This document shows, piece after piece, positions 46,448-55,443 of a stretch of DNA of 64,000 nucleotides. Where the stretch lies: assembly GCF_016734905.1 (NCBI RefSeq), contig NZ_JAERPO010000003.1:97038-161037 (forward strand), in the 5' to 3' direction. Position 1 is the stretch's first letter. The number at the start of each line of letters is the position of its first letter. The notes below the pieces were generated by a model. That model saw nothing but the letters and a program-made list of their open reading frames with translations. It did no database searches and was not told the DNA's origin. Position numbers and translations under genes: made by a program. Origin of the DNA: Sphingopyxis jiangsuensis (GTDB taxonomy: Bacteria; Pseudomonadota; Alphaproteobacteria; Sphingomonadales; Sphingomonadaceae).

Positions 46448-46850
46448 GGTCGGGGTTCGGGCCTTTGCAGCGGCGCGGGCCCTGGTCGGGGTACGGTTCC
46501 GCCCGCAGGGGTGCGAGCCGGCGACGGGGCTCGACTGCGCAGGGCTGGTGTGGGCGGCCTATGCCGCTGCGGGGGTGCGGCTGGTGCGCCCGCGCGCCTA
46601 TCCGCTGCGCGGGTGGAGTCGCGAACGGATCGAGGCGGCGCTGCGGGCGGCGGGGTTTGCCGCGGTTGAAGGCGGCGCGCGAGCGGGCGACGTGGCGCTG
46701 ATCGCGCTGCCCGCGGGGCAATTTCATCTGGCGCTGACGGGGCCGGAGAGCCTGGTTCACGCGCATGCGGGGCTGCGGCGCGTGGTCGAGACGCCGCTGG
46801 AGGCGTCCGATGGCGCGGCGCGGCGCTGGCGGCTGCGCGGCGACGATTGA
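46440..46850 (+). CDS. GTA NlpC/P60 peptidase (gp14-like)
   Basis: A 136-residue NlpC/P60-fold cell-wall peptidase. The catalytic cysteine is in TGLDCAGLVWAAY and the histidine in QFHLALTGPESLVHAH. In RcGTA, gp14 is a tail-associated peptidase that helps penetrate peptidoglycan. The GTG start at 46440 overlaps the gp13 gene. A short gap with GAGGAG leads to gp15. Confidence 0.9.
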   Translation: MAEVGVRAFAAARALVGVRFRPQGCEPATGLDCAGLVWAAYAAAGVRLVRPRAYPLRGWSRERIEAALRAAGFAAVEGGARAGDVALIALPAGQFHLALTGPESLVHAHAGLRRVVETPLEASDGAARRWRLRGDD

Positions 46851-46861
46851 GGGAGAGGATC

Positions 46862-49033
46862 ATGGCAACTCTGGTGCTGACGGTGGTCGGCGGCATCGTC
46901 GGCGGTCCCGTCGGCGCGGCAATCGGCGCGGCGGTCGGGCAGCAGGTCGATGCGGCGATCTTCAAGCCCAAGGGGCGCGAGGGGCCGCGGCTCGCCGACC
47001 TGCGCGTGCAGGCGTCAACCTATGGCCAGCATGTCCCGATGCTGTTCGGGACGATGCGCGTCGCGGGGAGCGTGATCTGGGCGACCGACCTGATCGAGCA
47101 CCGGAACAAGCGCGGCGGCGGCAAGGGGCGGCCGTCGACGACCGAATATAGCTATACGGTGTCGATCGCGGTCGCGCTGTCGTCGCGGCCGATCCGGGCG
47201 ATCCGGCGTATCTGGGCCGACGGCAATCTGCTGCGCGGCGCGAGCGGGACGTTCAAGGAACGCTGCACCTTTCGCTGGCATGGCGGCGGCGAAGACCAGC
47301 CGGTCGACCCGCTCGTCGCGTCGGCGGTGGGGCTTGCGTCGGCGAGCGCCTTTCGCGGCCTCGCCTATGCGGTGTTCGAGGATCTGGAGCTGGGCGCGTT
47401 CGGCAACCGCATCCCGGCGCTGACCTTTGAAGTCGAGGCCGATGCGGGCGATGTCGACGCGGGGCTGGTCGCGGCGGCGCTGACGGGAGAGGACGGGCGC
47501 GTTGCGGGGAACTGGCCCTTTGCGGGCTATGCCGCGTCGGGCGACGGCGTGCGCGACGCGCTGGCGCCGCTGTTCGAGGCCGACGCGACGCGGCTCGTGA
47601 GTGCGGGCGCGGCGTGGCAGCTTGCGCCCGCCGAGGCGACCGGCGATCCAGCGCCGCTCGCCGCCTATACCGAAGCGCGGCGCGCGGGGGCAGCCGATGA
47701 GGCGGCCGAACGGCGGCGCGTACCGCTCGCGTCGCTGCCGGCGTCGATCCGGCTGCGCCACTATGAACCGGCGCGCGACTATCAACTGGGGCAGCAGGCG
47801 GCGGCGGTAGCGGGCGGCGGGGTGCGCGAGGAGCGTATCGACCTGCCCGCGGCATTGGGGGCGGCGTCGGCGCGCGCGCTGGCGCAAAAGCTTGCCGCAG
47901 CGGCAAGCGACGGGCGCGAGACGCTGGTCGTGCGCGGCGATCTGGCGGCGCTCGCCTTGCCCGTGGGCGGGTTGGTTGCGGCAGCAGAGGGTGGAATCTG
48001 GCGGCTGGCGGCGCGCACGGTGCGCGACGGCGAAATTGCGCTGGAGTTGCGGCGTCATGCGCCGGTTCCGACAACGCCGGTCGCGGCAGACCCGGGCCAA
48101 CCGGTCGCGGCGCCCGACTGGCCCGACGCCGACGGCGTGGTGCGGTTGTTCGACCTTCCGAGCATCGACGGACAGGCCGCGACGGCGCCGCGCATCCTTG
48201 TCGCAGCGGCGGGGAGCAACGACGGGTGGCGCGGCGCCGACGGCTGGTTCGTCGCGGCGCCGGGGAGCGAGCCGGTCGCGCTCGGGACGATTCGGCCGGC
48301 GGCGGCGCTTGGTGCGCTTTCGGCGCCGCTCGGCGCGGGAAGCGCATGGATATTCGACGCGGCGAACGGTGCGACCGCGGCATTGGTCAATCCGGCGATG
48401 ACGCTCGAATCGATCGACGATTTCGCGCTGCTCGGCGGCGCCAACCGCGCGATGATCGGCGACGAGCTGATCCAGTTCGGCGATGCCGAGCCGCTTGGCC
48501 CCGGATTGTGGCGATTGTCGCGCCTGCTGCGCGGCCGGGCAGGGACGGAGGCGGTGGCGCATCCGGCGGGGACGCCGTTCGTGCTTCTCGACGATACCGC
48601 GCTGCTGGCGCTGCCCGATGCCCTCGCGCGGTTCGCCGAATCTTCCGATGCGACCCTGCACTGGGCGGCGCGGGGCGCGGTCGACATGACGGTCGAGGCG
48701 GTGCCGGGAAGCGCCGCCGCGCTGCGCCCGCTCGCCCCCGTTCACGGTCGCATCCGCACCGACGGCGGAGGGATGGTGGTCGAATGGATACGCCGAAGCC
48801 GCGCCGACACCGGATGGCGCGACGCGGTCGATCTGCCGCCTGGCGAAGCGGCCGCCGCGTGGCGCGTCACACTCGACCCGCCCGCGCCGGGCGTCGGCCC
48901 GTGGTCCGTGTCGGAGCCCCGGCTGGAAATCGGCGCGGCGGCTATGGCCGGGGTCGCACCGGGGACCGCCATCGAGGTGCGGCAGGTCGGCGATTTCGGC
49001 CTGTCGCTGCCGCTGCGCATGCCCTTGACCTGA
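46862..49033 (+). CDS. GTA host-specificity/tail-tip megatron protein (gp15-like), short form
   Basis: A 723-residue tail-tip protein of the GTA gp15 / phage J family. The N-terminus is hydrophobic and glycine-rich (VVGGIVGGPVGAAIGAAVGQ), followed by the ASTYGQHVPMLFGTMRVAG block, a hub-like region and fibronectin-like C-terminal strands. RcGTA gp15 is roughly 1300 residues and carries a TIM-barrel-like domain that I do not see here. GAGAGGATC precedes the ATG. It probably contacts the recipient cell. Confidence 0.88.
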   Translation: MATLVLTVVGGIVGGPVGAAIGAAVGQQVDAAIFKPKGREGPRLADLRVQASTYGQHVPMLFGTMRVAGSVIWATDLIEHRNKRGGGKGRPSTTEYSYTVSIAVALSSRPIRAIRRIWADGNLLRGASGTFKERCTFRWHGGGEDQPVDPLVASAVGLASASAFRGLAYAVFEDLELGAFGNRIPALTFEVEADAGDVDAGLVAAALTGEDGRVAGNWPFAGYAASGDGVRDALAPLFEADATRLVSAGAAWQLAPAEATGDPAPLAAYTEARRAGAADEAAERRRVPLASLPASIRLRHYEPARDYQLGQQAAAVAGGGVREERIDLPAALGAASARALAQKLAAAASDGRETLVVRGDLAALALPVGGLVAAAEGGIWRLAARTVRDGEIALELRRHAPVPTTPVAADPGQPVAAPDWPDADGVVRLFDLPSIDGQAATAPRILVAAAGSNDGWRGADGWFVAAPGSEPVALGTIRPAAALGALSAPLGAGSAWIFDAANGATAALVNPAMTLESIDDFALLGGANRAMIGDELIQFGDAEPLGPGLWRLSRLLRGRAGTEAVAHPAGTPFVLLDDTALLALPDALARFAESSDATLHWAARGAVDMTVEAVPGSAAALRPLAPVHGRIRTDGGGMVVEWIRRSRADTGWRDAVDLPPGEAAAAWRVTLDPPAPGVGPWSVSEPRLEIGAAAMAGVAPGTAIEVRQVGDFGLSLPLRMPLT

Positions 49034-49044
49034 AAGGAAACTTC

Positions 49045-49497
49045 ATGACCGACTTGTCCGCAACACCGCGCCTGTCGCTGCCGCTGCTCGCGACCGCGCA
49101 GGCGCAAAAGGAAGTCACGCACAACGAGGCGCTGGTGTTGATCGATGCGCTCGTGCAAATGGCCGTGGTCGACGGACCGCAATCCGACCCACCGGCGGCG
49201 CCGACGCCCGGCGATGCCTGGCTTGTCGGGGCCGCGGCCACCGGCGCCTGGGCGGGGCAGGACATGACGATCGCCATCTGGACCGCCGGCGGGTGGCGAT
49301 TCGTCGTGCCACGCGCCGGCATGCGGGCTGCACGCCTTTCGGACGGGGTGATGCTTCGCTTCGCTGCCGGTTTATGGGTGGCGCCCGACAGCGTCGCCGT
49401 ACCTGTCGGCGGCGCAACAGTCGACGACGAGGCGCGCGCCGCAATAGCGGCCGTGATTTTGGCGCTTGCCGCGCAGGGTCTTATGATACCAAGCTGA
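49045..49497 (+). CDS. DUF2793 protein at the GTA cluster end
   Basis: A 150-residue protein. The N-terminal 110 residues are DUF2793 (TPRLSLPLLATAQAQKEVTH, then GDAWLVGAAATGAWAGQDMT), a module common at the end of GTA clusters and in phage tail fibres. A short hydrophobic C-terminal helix follows. AAAGGAA lies before the ATG. It may form a head spike or fibre, or bind capsule, as proposed for GTA fibres. It is the last gene of the cluster. Confidence 0.88.
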   Translation: MTDLSATPRLSLPLLATAQAQKEVTHNEALVLIDALVQMAVVDGPQSDPPAAPTPGDAWLVGAAATGAWAGQDMTIAIWTAGGWRFVVPRAGMRAARLSDGVMLRFAAGLWVAPDSVAVPVGGATVDDEARAAIAAVILALAAQGLMIPS

Positions 49498-49627
49498 TTT
49501 TGCATTACTTGACCTATAAACTGCGACTTTTTGGCAACAGATTAACGATTTGTTGGCTTGCACGGAACCAAAGGCAGGGGTAGGACGTCTGACGAGACGT
49601 AAATCTCAATTGAAAGGGGAATTTATT

Positions 49628-50743
49628 ATGAGGAAGCTTGCCGTCGCAGTGGCGTTGGCCTCCACTGCCCTTGCGTCGCCAGCATTGGCGCGCGACAACT
49701 CCTGGTATGTCGGTGTTGGGGCAGGTGTGACGATCGTCGAGGACATGGACCTTGATATCGCAACCTTCAACAACGCTGGCACGCTGGACCATCGCACCGG
49801 CTATGACGCAGAAGGCGTTGTCGGCTATGATTTCGGCCCGTTCCGCGCCGAAGTCGAAGTCAGCTGGCGCGAAGCCGACATCAAGTCGGGCCGCTTCGTC
49901 ACTCCGGGCATCCCGAGCCAAGCGAACGGCACTGGTTCGTTCGTCGGCTCGACCGACCTGAACGGCGACTCGAACGCGCTCAGCTTCATGGTCAACGGTT
50001 TGCTGGACTTCGGTCCCGACGATGGTCTGCAGGGCTTTGTCGGCGGTGGCGCCGGTATCTCGCGCGTTTCGGTCGAGCCGGTCTTCGCCGGTCCGTTCAT
50101 CGACGATTCGGACACGGGCTTTGCCTGGCAGGCGCTCGCGGGTATCCGCGCACCGCTCAGCAGCAACTGGGACGTCGGCCTGAAGTATCGCTTCTTCAAC
50201 GCCAGCGGCCTCGACTTCGTCGATCAGGCTGGCCGCGACGTTTCGACGCGCTTCCGGTCGCACTCGATCCTCGGCACGCTGACGTACAACTTCGGTGGAG
50301 CGGAACCGCCGCCGCCGCCGGCTCCGCCGCCGCCGCCGCCTCCCCCGCCGCCTCCGCCTCCGCCGCCGCCGCCGCCGCCGGTCGTGCAGTGCGAGCCTGG
50401 GCCGTACATCGTGTATTTCGACTGGGATCAGTCGAACATCACGCCGGAAGCGGCTTCGACGCTCGACAATGCGATCAGCGCCTACAACCGCGGTTGCACG
50501 GGTACGCAGGTCATGCTCGCCGGTCACACCGACCGTTCGGGTTCGGCACGCTACAACGTCGGTCTGTCGGAACGCCGCAACGCGTCGGTCCGCAGCTATC
50601 TGACGGCCCGCGGCATTGCCGACGGTTCGATCAGCTCGGAAGCGTTCGGCGAAACGCGTCCGGCTGTTGCGACCGCCGACGGCGTCCGCAACGACCAGAA
50701 CCGTCGCGTGGAAATCACTTACGGTCCGAACTCGGGCATGTAA
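49628..50743 (+). CDS. OmpA family outer-membrane protein with polyproline linker
   Basis: A 371-residue protein. A signal peptide (MRKLAVAVALASTALASPALA) precedes an eight-stranded beta-barrel (about residues 25-225, including VGVGAGVTIVEDMD and YNFGG), a run of more than 20 prolines (about 228-255) and a C-terminal OmpA peptidoglycan-binding domain with YIVYFDWDQSNIT and LAGHTDRSGS. It anchors outer membrane to cell wall. Its codons are biased toward T at third positions compared with its neighbours, as in highly expressed genes. AAGGGG lies upstream, and an intrinsic terminator follows. Confidence 0.95.
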   Translation: MRKLAVAVALASTALASPALARDNSWYVGVGAGVTIVEDMDLDIATFNNAGTLDHRTGYDAEGVVGYDFGPFRAEVEVSWREADIKSGRFVTPGIPSQANGTGSFVGSTDLNGDSNALSFMVNGLLDFGPDDGLQGFVGGGAGISRVSVEPVFAGPFIDDSDTGFAWQALAGIRAPLSSNWDVGLKYRFFNASGLDFVDQAGRDVSTRFRSHSILGTLTYNFGGAEPPPPPAPPPPPPPPPPPPPPPPPPPVVQCEPGPYIVYFDWDQSNITPEAASTLDNAISAYNRGCTGTQVMLAGHTDRSGSARYNVGLSERRNASVRSYLTARGIADGSISSEAFGETRPAVATADGVRNDQNRRVEITYGPNSGM

Positions 50744-50782
50744 GACCGGTTTCCATTCCCGACGGGGACTGGAAGAAAAGAG

Positions 50783-50813
50783 GGGCGGTACCGAAAGGTG
50801 CCGCCCTTTCTTT
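50783..50813 (+). terminator. Rho-independent terminator after the OmpA gene
   Basis: GGGCGGTACC and GGTGCCGCCC form a 10-bp stem (one G-T pair) with a GAAA loop, followed by TTTCTTT. Confidence 0.9.
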
Positions 50814-51036
50814 ATGCGTGCGCTGTTCGTTGGCGCGTGCGTCAAGCGCCGCGACACATTGATCGCCGCGCTGCCAGCCGCGCTGCTTATTCATTTGGCA
50901 GCGTGGTAAAAATGTTATATCGTCTCAATGCCGGTGAGGAGCGGTCGCGACTGTCGCGGAAGCGTCGCCGGTTGCACGACGCCGCGGACGCCGGCGACAG
51001 CGCGCCGCGGCCCGTGCCCGAAAGGGAGAGAGCGCC

Positions 51037-51459
51037 ATGCGCAAGCGCCGCAGCATTTTCCGTGCCGATCCGAACGCCAGCCCCGACATCAACACGACGC
51101 CGCTGATCGACGTCATGCTCGTGATGTTGGTGATGTTCGTCATCACCATCCCGGCCCCGACGCATGTCGTCGACATCACATTGCCTTCGGGTGGTCCCGA
51201 TATTCCCGTCGCCGACGAGAATCGGGTGACGATCGACACGGCCGATGTCATCCGCTGGAACGACGAGGCGGTGGATGTTGCGGAGCTGGGCATGCTGGTC
51301 AAGCGCGCGTCAGAGCGCGCGCAGCCCGCCGCGATCCTGCTCGAACCCGATGCCCGCGCGCGCTATTTGCGCGTCGACCAGGCAATCGGGGCGATCCGCC
51401 GCAACGGCGCGAAATCGGTCGGCTTTCCCGGTATCCACCAGTATCGCGACAGCATCTAA
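51037..51459 (+). CDS. ExbD/TolR-type biopolymer transport protein
   Basis: A 140-residue protein with one membrane helix (about residues 23-40, DVMLVMLVMFVIT) that carries the conserved Asp25, and a periplasmic ExbD/TolR domain. With ExbB or TolQ it uses the proton gradient to energise TonB or Tol. No exbB or tonB is adjacent, so it stands alone. About 290 bases upstream of it, after the OmpA terminator, show no gene. It ends shortly before a convergent DUF1993 gene. Confidence 0.9.
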   Translation: MRKRRSIFRADPNASPDINTTPLIDVMLVMLVMFVITIPAPTHVVDITLPSGGPDIPVADENRVTIDTADVIRWNDEAVDVAELGMLVKRASERAQPAAILLEPDARARYLRVDQAIGAIRRNGAKSVGFPGIHQYRDSI

Positions 51460-51490
51460 TCTGTCGCGCGTGCGGCCCGCGCCGGTCGAT

Positions 51491-52027
51491 TCAGGACGCC
51501 GGAGCGGTGCCGGGGCGCAGATATTGCATCATATAGCCGACATAGTCGGCCTTGCCGAGCGGGACGCCCATATGGCGCAGAACCGCATAGGCGGCGACGA
51601 GGTGGAAGTAGAATTGCGGCTGCGCCCAGTCGCGGACATAGGTCGCCGCGGTCATGTCGAACGCCATCCCGTTGGGGAGGGTGAAGCCGACCGCGCGATC
51701 AGGGTCTGCGTCGAGCGCGGCACGGTCGACGGTTTCGAGCCAGCCGAGGCTGTCGGCAATCTGCTGCTGAAGGCCCGCGAAATCGGCGGCATCCTCCTCG
51801 AACGCCGGGGCACCGGTCGCCCCCAGCCGCGTCGGCGACTGAAGCGCCTGGAGGCAGGAAAAGCGAACCTGCGCCGCGAGCGGGAACATGTCGGGGGCAA
51901 TCCGCGCGGCAAGCAGTTGCAACTCGCCGACGCCATTGTCCTTGCCCCACGCCAGCGCCTTGTCGAGCTGCGCCGACAACGCGCGCAGGCCGTTGGCGTA
52001 AGCAGGGACGGTCGATTCATAGAGCAT
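51491..52027 (-). CDS. DUF1993 family protein
   Basis: A 178-residue all-helical protein of the DUF1993 family, related to DinB-like helical bundles. Typical segments are the N-terminal PAYANGLRALSAQLDKA, FPLAAQVRFSCLQALQS and the C-terminal FYFHLVAAYAVLRHMGVPLGK. The function is unknown; no catalytic motif can be seen. It lies downstream of the ABC exporter gene on the same strand, 14 bases away, and is probably co-transcribed with it. Confidence 0.88.
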   Translation of the reverse strand: MLYESTVPAYANGLRALSAQLDKALAWGKDNGVGELQLLAARIAPDMFPLAAQVRFSCLQALQSPTRLGATGAPAFEEDAADFAGLQQQIADSLGWLETVDRAALDADPDRAVGFTLPNGMAFDMTAATYVRDWAQPQFYFHLVAAYAVLRHMGVPLGKADYVGYMMQYLRPGTAPAS

Positions 52028-52041
52028 GATGTGTCCTTTGG

Positions 52042-53850
52042 TCAGGCGACGAGATTGTCCTGGAACTGCAGCCGCGCGAGCCGCGCATAGAGGCCGTCGG
52101 CGGCGACGAGGTCATCGTGGCGCCCCTCCTCGACGATGCGGCCTTCGTCCATGACGACGATGCGGTCGGCCGCACGCACGGTCGCGAGGCGGTGCGCGAT
52201 GACGATGGTCGTGCGGTCGTGCATCAGCGCTTCGAGTGCGTCCTGAACGAGCCGTTCGGACTCGGCGTCGAGTGCCGAAGTCGCCTCGTCGAGCAGCAAC
52301 AGCGGTGCGCGGCGCAGCAGCGCGCGGGCGATCGCGACGCGTTGGCGCTGGCCGCCCGACAGCCGCGCGCCGCCCTCGCCCATGAAGGTGTCGAGCCCGT
52401 CGGGAAGCTTGCGCAGAAACTCCTCGGCATTCGCCGCGCGTGCCGCGGCCCACAGCTCGTCGTCATCGGCGTCCCAATTGCCGTAGCGCAGATTGTCGCG
52501 CGCCGACGCCGCGAAGATCACCGTTTCCTGCGGCACCATGGCGATCCGCGCGCGAATGTCGGCGGGGTCGGCCGCGGTGAGCGGAACGCCGTCGAGGCGG
52601 ATCTCGCCCGCCTGCGGGTCGTAGAAGCGCTCGGCGAGCTGGAAGAGCGTCGACTTGCCTGCGCCCGACGGGCCGACGATCGCGACGGTCTCGCGCGGGC
52701 GGATGCCGAGCGTGAAGTCGTGGAGCGCGGGCGCATCGGGGCGCGTCGGATAGCGGAATTCGACGCGCTCGAATTCGAGCGTGCCGAGCGGCGGTACCGG
52801 GAAGGCGCGCGGCGCGGCGGGCACCGAAATATCGGGTTCGGCGACGAGCAGCTCGTTGAGCCGCTCGGCGGCGCCCGCGGCGCGGAGCAGGTCGCCATAG
52901 ACTTCGGTGAGCGCGCCGAATGCACCCGCGACAAGCCCGCCGGTGAGCACGAAGGCCGCGATGGTGCCGCCGGTGATCGTCCCCGCCGCGACCCCCGCCG
53001 CGCCGTACCAGAGCAGCGTCGTGATCGCGCCGAAGAGCAGCCCGATGACGATCGCGGTCATCACCGCGCGCAGGCGGATGCGGCGGCGCGCGGTCGCGAA
53101 ATTCGCCTCGACCGCGCCGGCGAACCGCTCGGCTTCGCGCCCTTCCTGTCCGAACGCCTGGACGATCTTCATCGCGCCGAGCTGTTCGGCGGTCGTCGCG
53201 CCGATGTCTGCGACGCGGTCCTGGCTCGACCGCGACACCTTCTGAAGGCGGCGGCCGAGCAGGACGATCGGCAGGATGATGATGGGAATGCCGAGCAAGA
53301 TGCCGCCGGTGAGCTTGGGCGAGAGCGAGAAGAGATAGATGATGCCGCCGATGCCCATGACGGTGTTGCGGAGCGCGACCGAGACGGTGGTGCCGACGAT
53401 CTGTTCGATGATCGCGGTATCCGACGTCATGCGCGAGGCGATTTCGGACGGCCGGTTTTCCTCGAAAAAGCCGGGGGCGAGCCGCAGCAGGTTGCGCTGA
53501 ACCGCCTGCCGGATGTCGGCAACGGTCCGCTCGCCGACCCACGACACGAAATAGAAGCGCACCGCGGTCGCGAGCGCGAGCAGGACGACGATCAGGTAGA
53601 AGAGGCGGAAATGCGGCGCGACGTCGCCGCCACCCGCGACGAAGCCGCTGTCGATCATCTCCTTGAACTGCCACGGGATCGCGAGCGTCGCGAGCGCGGC
53701 GACGCCGAGCGCGATTGCCGCAATCAGGATCTGGAGCGGATAATCGCTCGCAAAATGCCACACCATGCGCAGGCTGCCGAGCTTTCGCGGCCGCGAATCC
53801 TGCACGGGGGAGGGGGCGGGCGGGGCGGGTTGTTCGGTTGTTGTCGCCAT
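52042..53850 (-). CDS. ABC transporter, fused permease-ATPase (exporter type)
   Basis: A 602-residue half-transporter. The N-terminal 320 residues hold six membrane helices of the ABC exporter fold. The ATPase has Walker A GPSGAGKST, Q-loop VPQETVIF, signature LSGGQRQR and Walker B LLLLDEATSALD. As a homodimer it would export lipids, peptides or drugs; MsbA- or ATM1-like members share this architecture and I cannot choose among them. The N-terminal 25 residues are proline-rich. Start ATG at 53850. Confidence 0.93.
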   Translation of the reverse strand: MATTTEQPAPPAPSPVQDSRPRKLGSLRMVWHFASDYPLQILIAAIALGVAALATLAIPWQFKEMIDSGFVAGGGDVAPHFRLFYLIVVLLALATAVRFYFVSWVGERTVADIRQAVQRNLLRLAPGFFEENRPSEIASRMTSDTAIIEQIVGTTVSVALRNTVMGIGGIIYLFSLSPKLTGGILLGIPIIILPIVLLGRRLQKVSRSSQDRVADIGATTAEQLGAMKIVQAFGQEGREAERFAGAVEANFATARRRIRLRAVMTAIVIGLLFGAITTLLWYGAAGVAAGTITGGTIAAFVLTGGLVAGAFGALTEVYGDLLRAAGAAERLNELLVAEPDISVPAAPRAFPVPPLGTLEFERVEFRYPTRPDAPALHDFTLGIRPRETVAIVGPSGAGKSTLFQLAERFYDPQAGEIRLDGVPLTAADPADIRARIAMVPQETVIFAASARDNLRYGNWDADDDELWAAARAANAEEFLRKLPDGLDTFMGEGGARLSGGQRQRVAIARALLRRAPLLLLDEATSALDAESERLVQDALEALMHDRTTIVIAHRLATVRAADRIVVMDEGRIVEEGRHDDLVAADGLYARLARLQFQDNLVA

Positions 53851-54023
53851 CGGTCATCGCCCTAGCAGCCCGTCCGCAGCCGCTCAACGCCGCAGAATCG
53901 CGCCCTGCTTCAAGCGCTTTGAAGCCCAGCCAAATGATGCGTTGCACAATGACACCGATGGCCTAGGATGCCCGCCAACACGCGGCGCCGTCAGAGCGCC
54001 GGAGACGGACGCAAGGAATATCG

Positions 54024-55244
54024 ATGCTGTATCACGCATTTGAAATGCAGAAGAGCTGGCTTGCCGGCGCGAGCGCGCTGGCGACCGCGGGCGCGCAGGT
54101 CATGCAACATCCCGCCAACCCGCTCGGCTATTTCGGCGGCAGCCCCGCCTTCGCCTCGGCGCTCGAGGTGTTCGCGCACGCCGCGGCGCCGCGCGGCAAA
54201 CCGCGCTTCGACCTGTACGACACCGTCGTCGATGGCGAGACGGTGCGCGTGACCGAGGCGGTCGAGGCGCGCAAGCCCTTTGGCCAGCTCAAGCATTTCA
54301 AGCACAAGGGCACGAAGGATGCGCCCAAGCTGCTGATCGTCGCGCCGATGTCGGGCCATTATGCGACGCTGCTGCGCGGCACGGTCGAGCGCATGCTGCC
54401 AGGCCATGACGTGTGGATCACCGACTGGCGCGACGCGCGCAACGTCCCGCTCGAGGACGGGCATTTCGACCTCGACGATTATATCGACTATATCATCGGC
54501 TGGCTCGAGCATATCGGGCCGGGCGCGCATATGCTCGCGGTGTGCCAGCCGTCGGTGCCGAGCTATGCCGCCGCGGCGATCATGGCGGCGGCAAAGCATA
54601 AATGCCGCCCGCGCACGCTGACGATGATGGGCGGGCCGATCGACACGCGCAAGGCGCCGACCGCGGTCAACCAGCATGCGACAACGCGCCCCTATGCCTG
54701 GTTCCAGGAAAATGTCATCGCAACCGTCCCCGCTTATTATCCGGGCGCGGGGCGCCGCGTCTATCCGGGCTTCCTGCAACTCGCGGGCTTCATGTCGATG
54801 AACCTCGGCAATCATATGACGAGCCATTGGGAGATGTTCAAACATCTGGTCGACGGCGACGACGAGAGCGCGGACAAGACCAAGGAATTCTATGACGAAT
54901 ACCGCGCGGTCTGCGACATGACCGCCGAATTCTACCTGCAGACGGTCGACGCGGTGTTCCAGCGCCACCTGCTGCCCAAGGGCGAATTGCTGCATCGCGG
55001 CAAGCCGGTCGACCTCAATGCGATCGAGGATATTGCGCTGCTCGCGATCGAGGGCGAGCGCGACGATATTTCGGGGATCGGCCAGACCAAGGCGGCGCTG
55101 ACGCTCGCCAAGTCGCTGCCCGCCGCGAAGAAGAAATATCTGATGGCGAAGGGCGTCGGCCATTATGGCATCTTCAACGGCCGCAAATGGCGCGAGGAAA
55201 TTGCGCCGGTGGTTGAGGCGTGGATTTGCGGTAACGGCGGGTAG
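54024..55244 (+). CDS. phaZ: Intracellular polyhydroxyalkanoate (PHB) depolymerase
   Basis: A 406-residue PhaZ-type intracellular PHB depolymerase. The catalytic nucleophile is the cysteine in LAVCQPSVPS (Cys174), which replaces the lipase-box serine in this family; a later EGERDDISG aspartate and the KGVGHYGIF histidine complete the triad. It degrades stored PHB granules to oligomers or monomers. The thiolase at 59466 belongs to the same metabolic area. GCAAGGAATATCG precedes the ATG. Confidence 0.95.
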   Translation: MLYHAFEMQKSWLAGASALATAGAQVMQHPANPLGYFGGSPAFASALEVFAHAAAPRGKPRFDLYDTVVDGETVRVTEAVEARKPFGQLKHFKHKGTKDAPKLLIVAPMSGHYATLLRGTVERMLPGHDVWITDWRDARNVPLEDGHFDLDDYIDYIIGWLEHIGPGAHMLAVCQPSVPSYAAAAIMAAAKHKCRPRTLTMMGGPIDTRKAPTAVNQHATTRPYAWFQENVIATVPAYYPGAGRRVYPGFLQLAGFMSMNLGNHMTSHWEMFKHLVDGDDESADKTKEFYDEYRAVCDMTAEFYLQTVDAVFQRHLLPKGELLHRGKPVDLNAIEDIALLAIEGERDDISGIGQTKAALTLAKSLPAAKKKYLMAKGVGHYGIFNGRKWREEIAPVVEAWICGNGG

Positions 55245-55261
55245 GGGCGGCGGTCCAGCAC

Positions 55262-55336
55262 CCGGAATCCCGGACTTGATCCGGGCTCCATAGCAGCGCC
55301 GAAATCATGGGTCCCGGATCAGGTCCGGGATGACGA
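55262..55336. repeat. Inverted CCCGGAT-type intergenic repeat
   Basis: Left arm CGGAATCCCGGACTTGATCC and right arm GGTCCCGGATCAGGTCCGG form an imperfect inverted pair that ends in GGGATGACGA. Similar hairpins lie at 57024-57102 and 59015-59090. Confidence 0.75.
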
Positions 55337-55366
55337 AAGGCGGGAAACGACCGGTTGCGGCCATCA

Positions 55367-55409
55367 GATCCTCCCTGTGCCGCAGGCATGGGGAGGGGGG
55401 GAGGGGCAG
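55367..55409. repeat. Truncated copy of the GATCCTCCC-family repeat
   Basis: Shares its first 30 or so bases with 42387 onward (GATCCTCCCTGTGCCGCAGG) and then ends. Confidence 0.7.
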
Positions 55410-55443
55410 ACACCTACCCCTTCGTAGCCATAGCGCCGTGCCT

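Noticed and set aside
34794-49497. Interpretation as an ordinary inducible prophage
   Set aside because: No integrase, excisionase, repressor, replication or lysis genes and no attachment-site pair are visible, and gene order matches gene transfer agents. The direct repeats present are genomic repeats.
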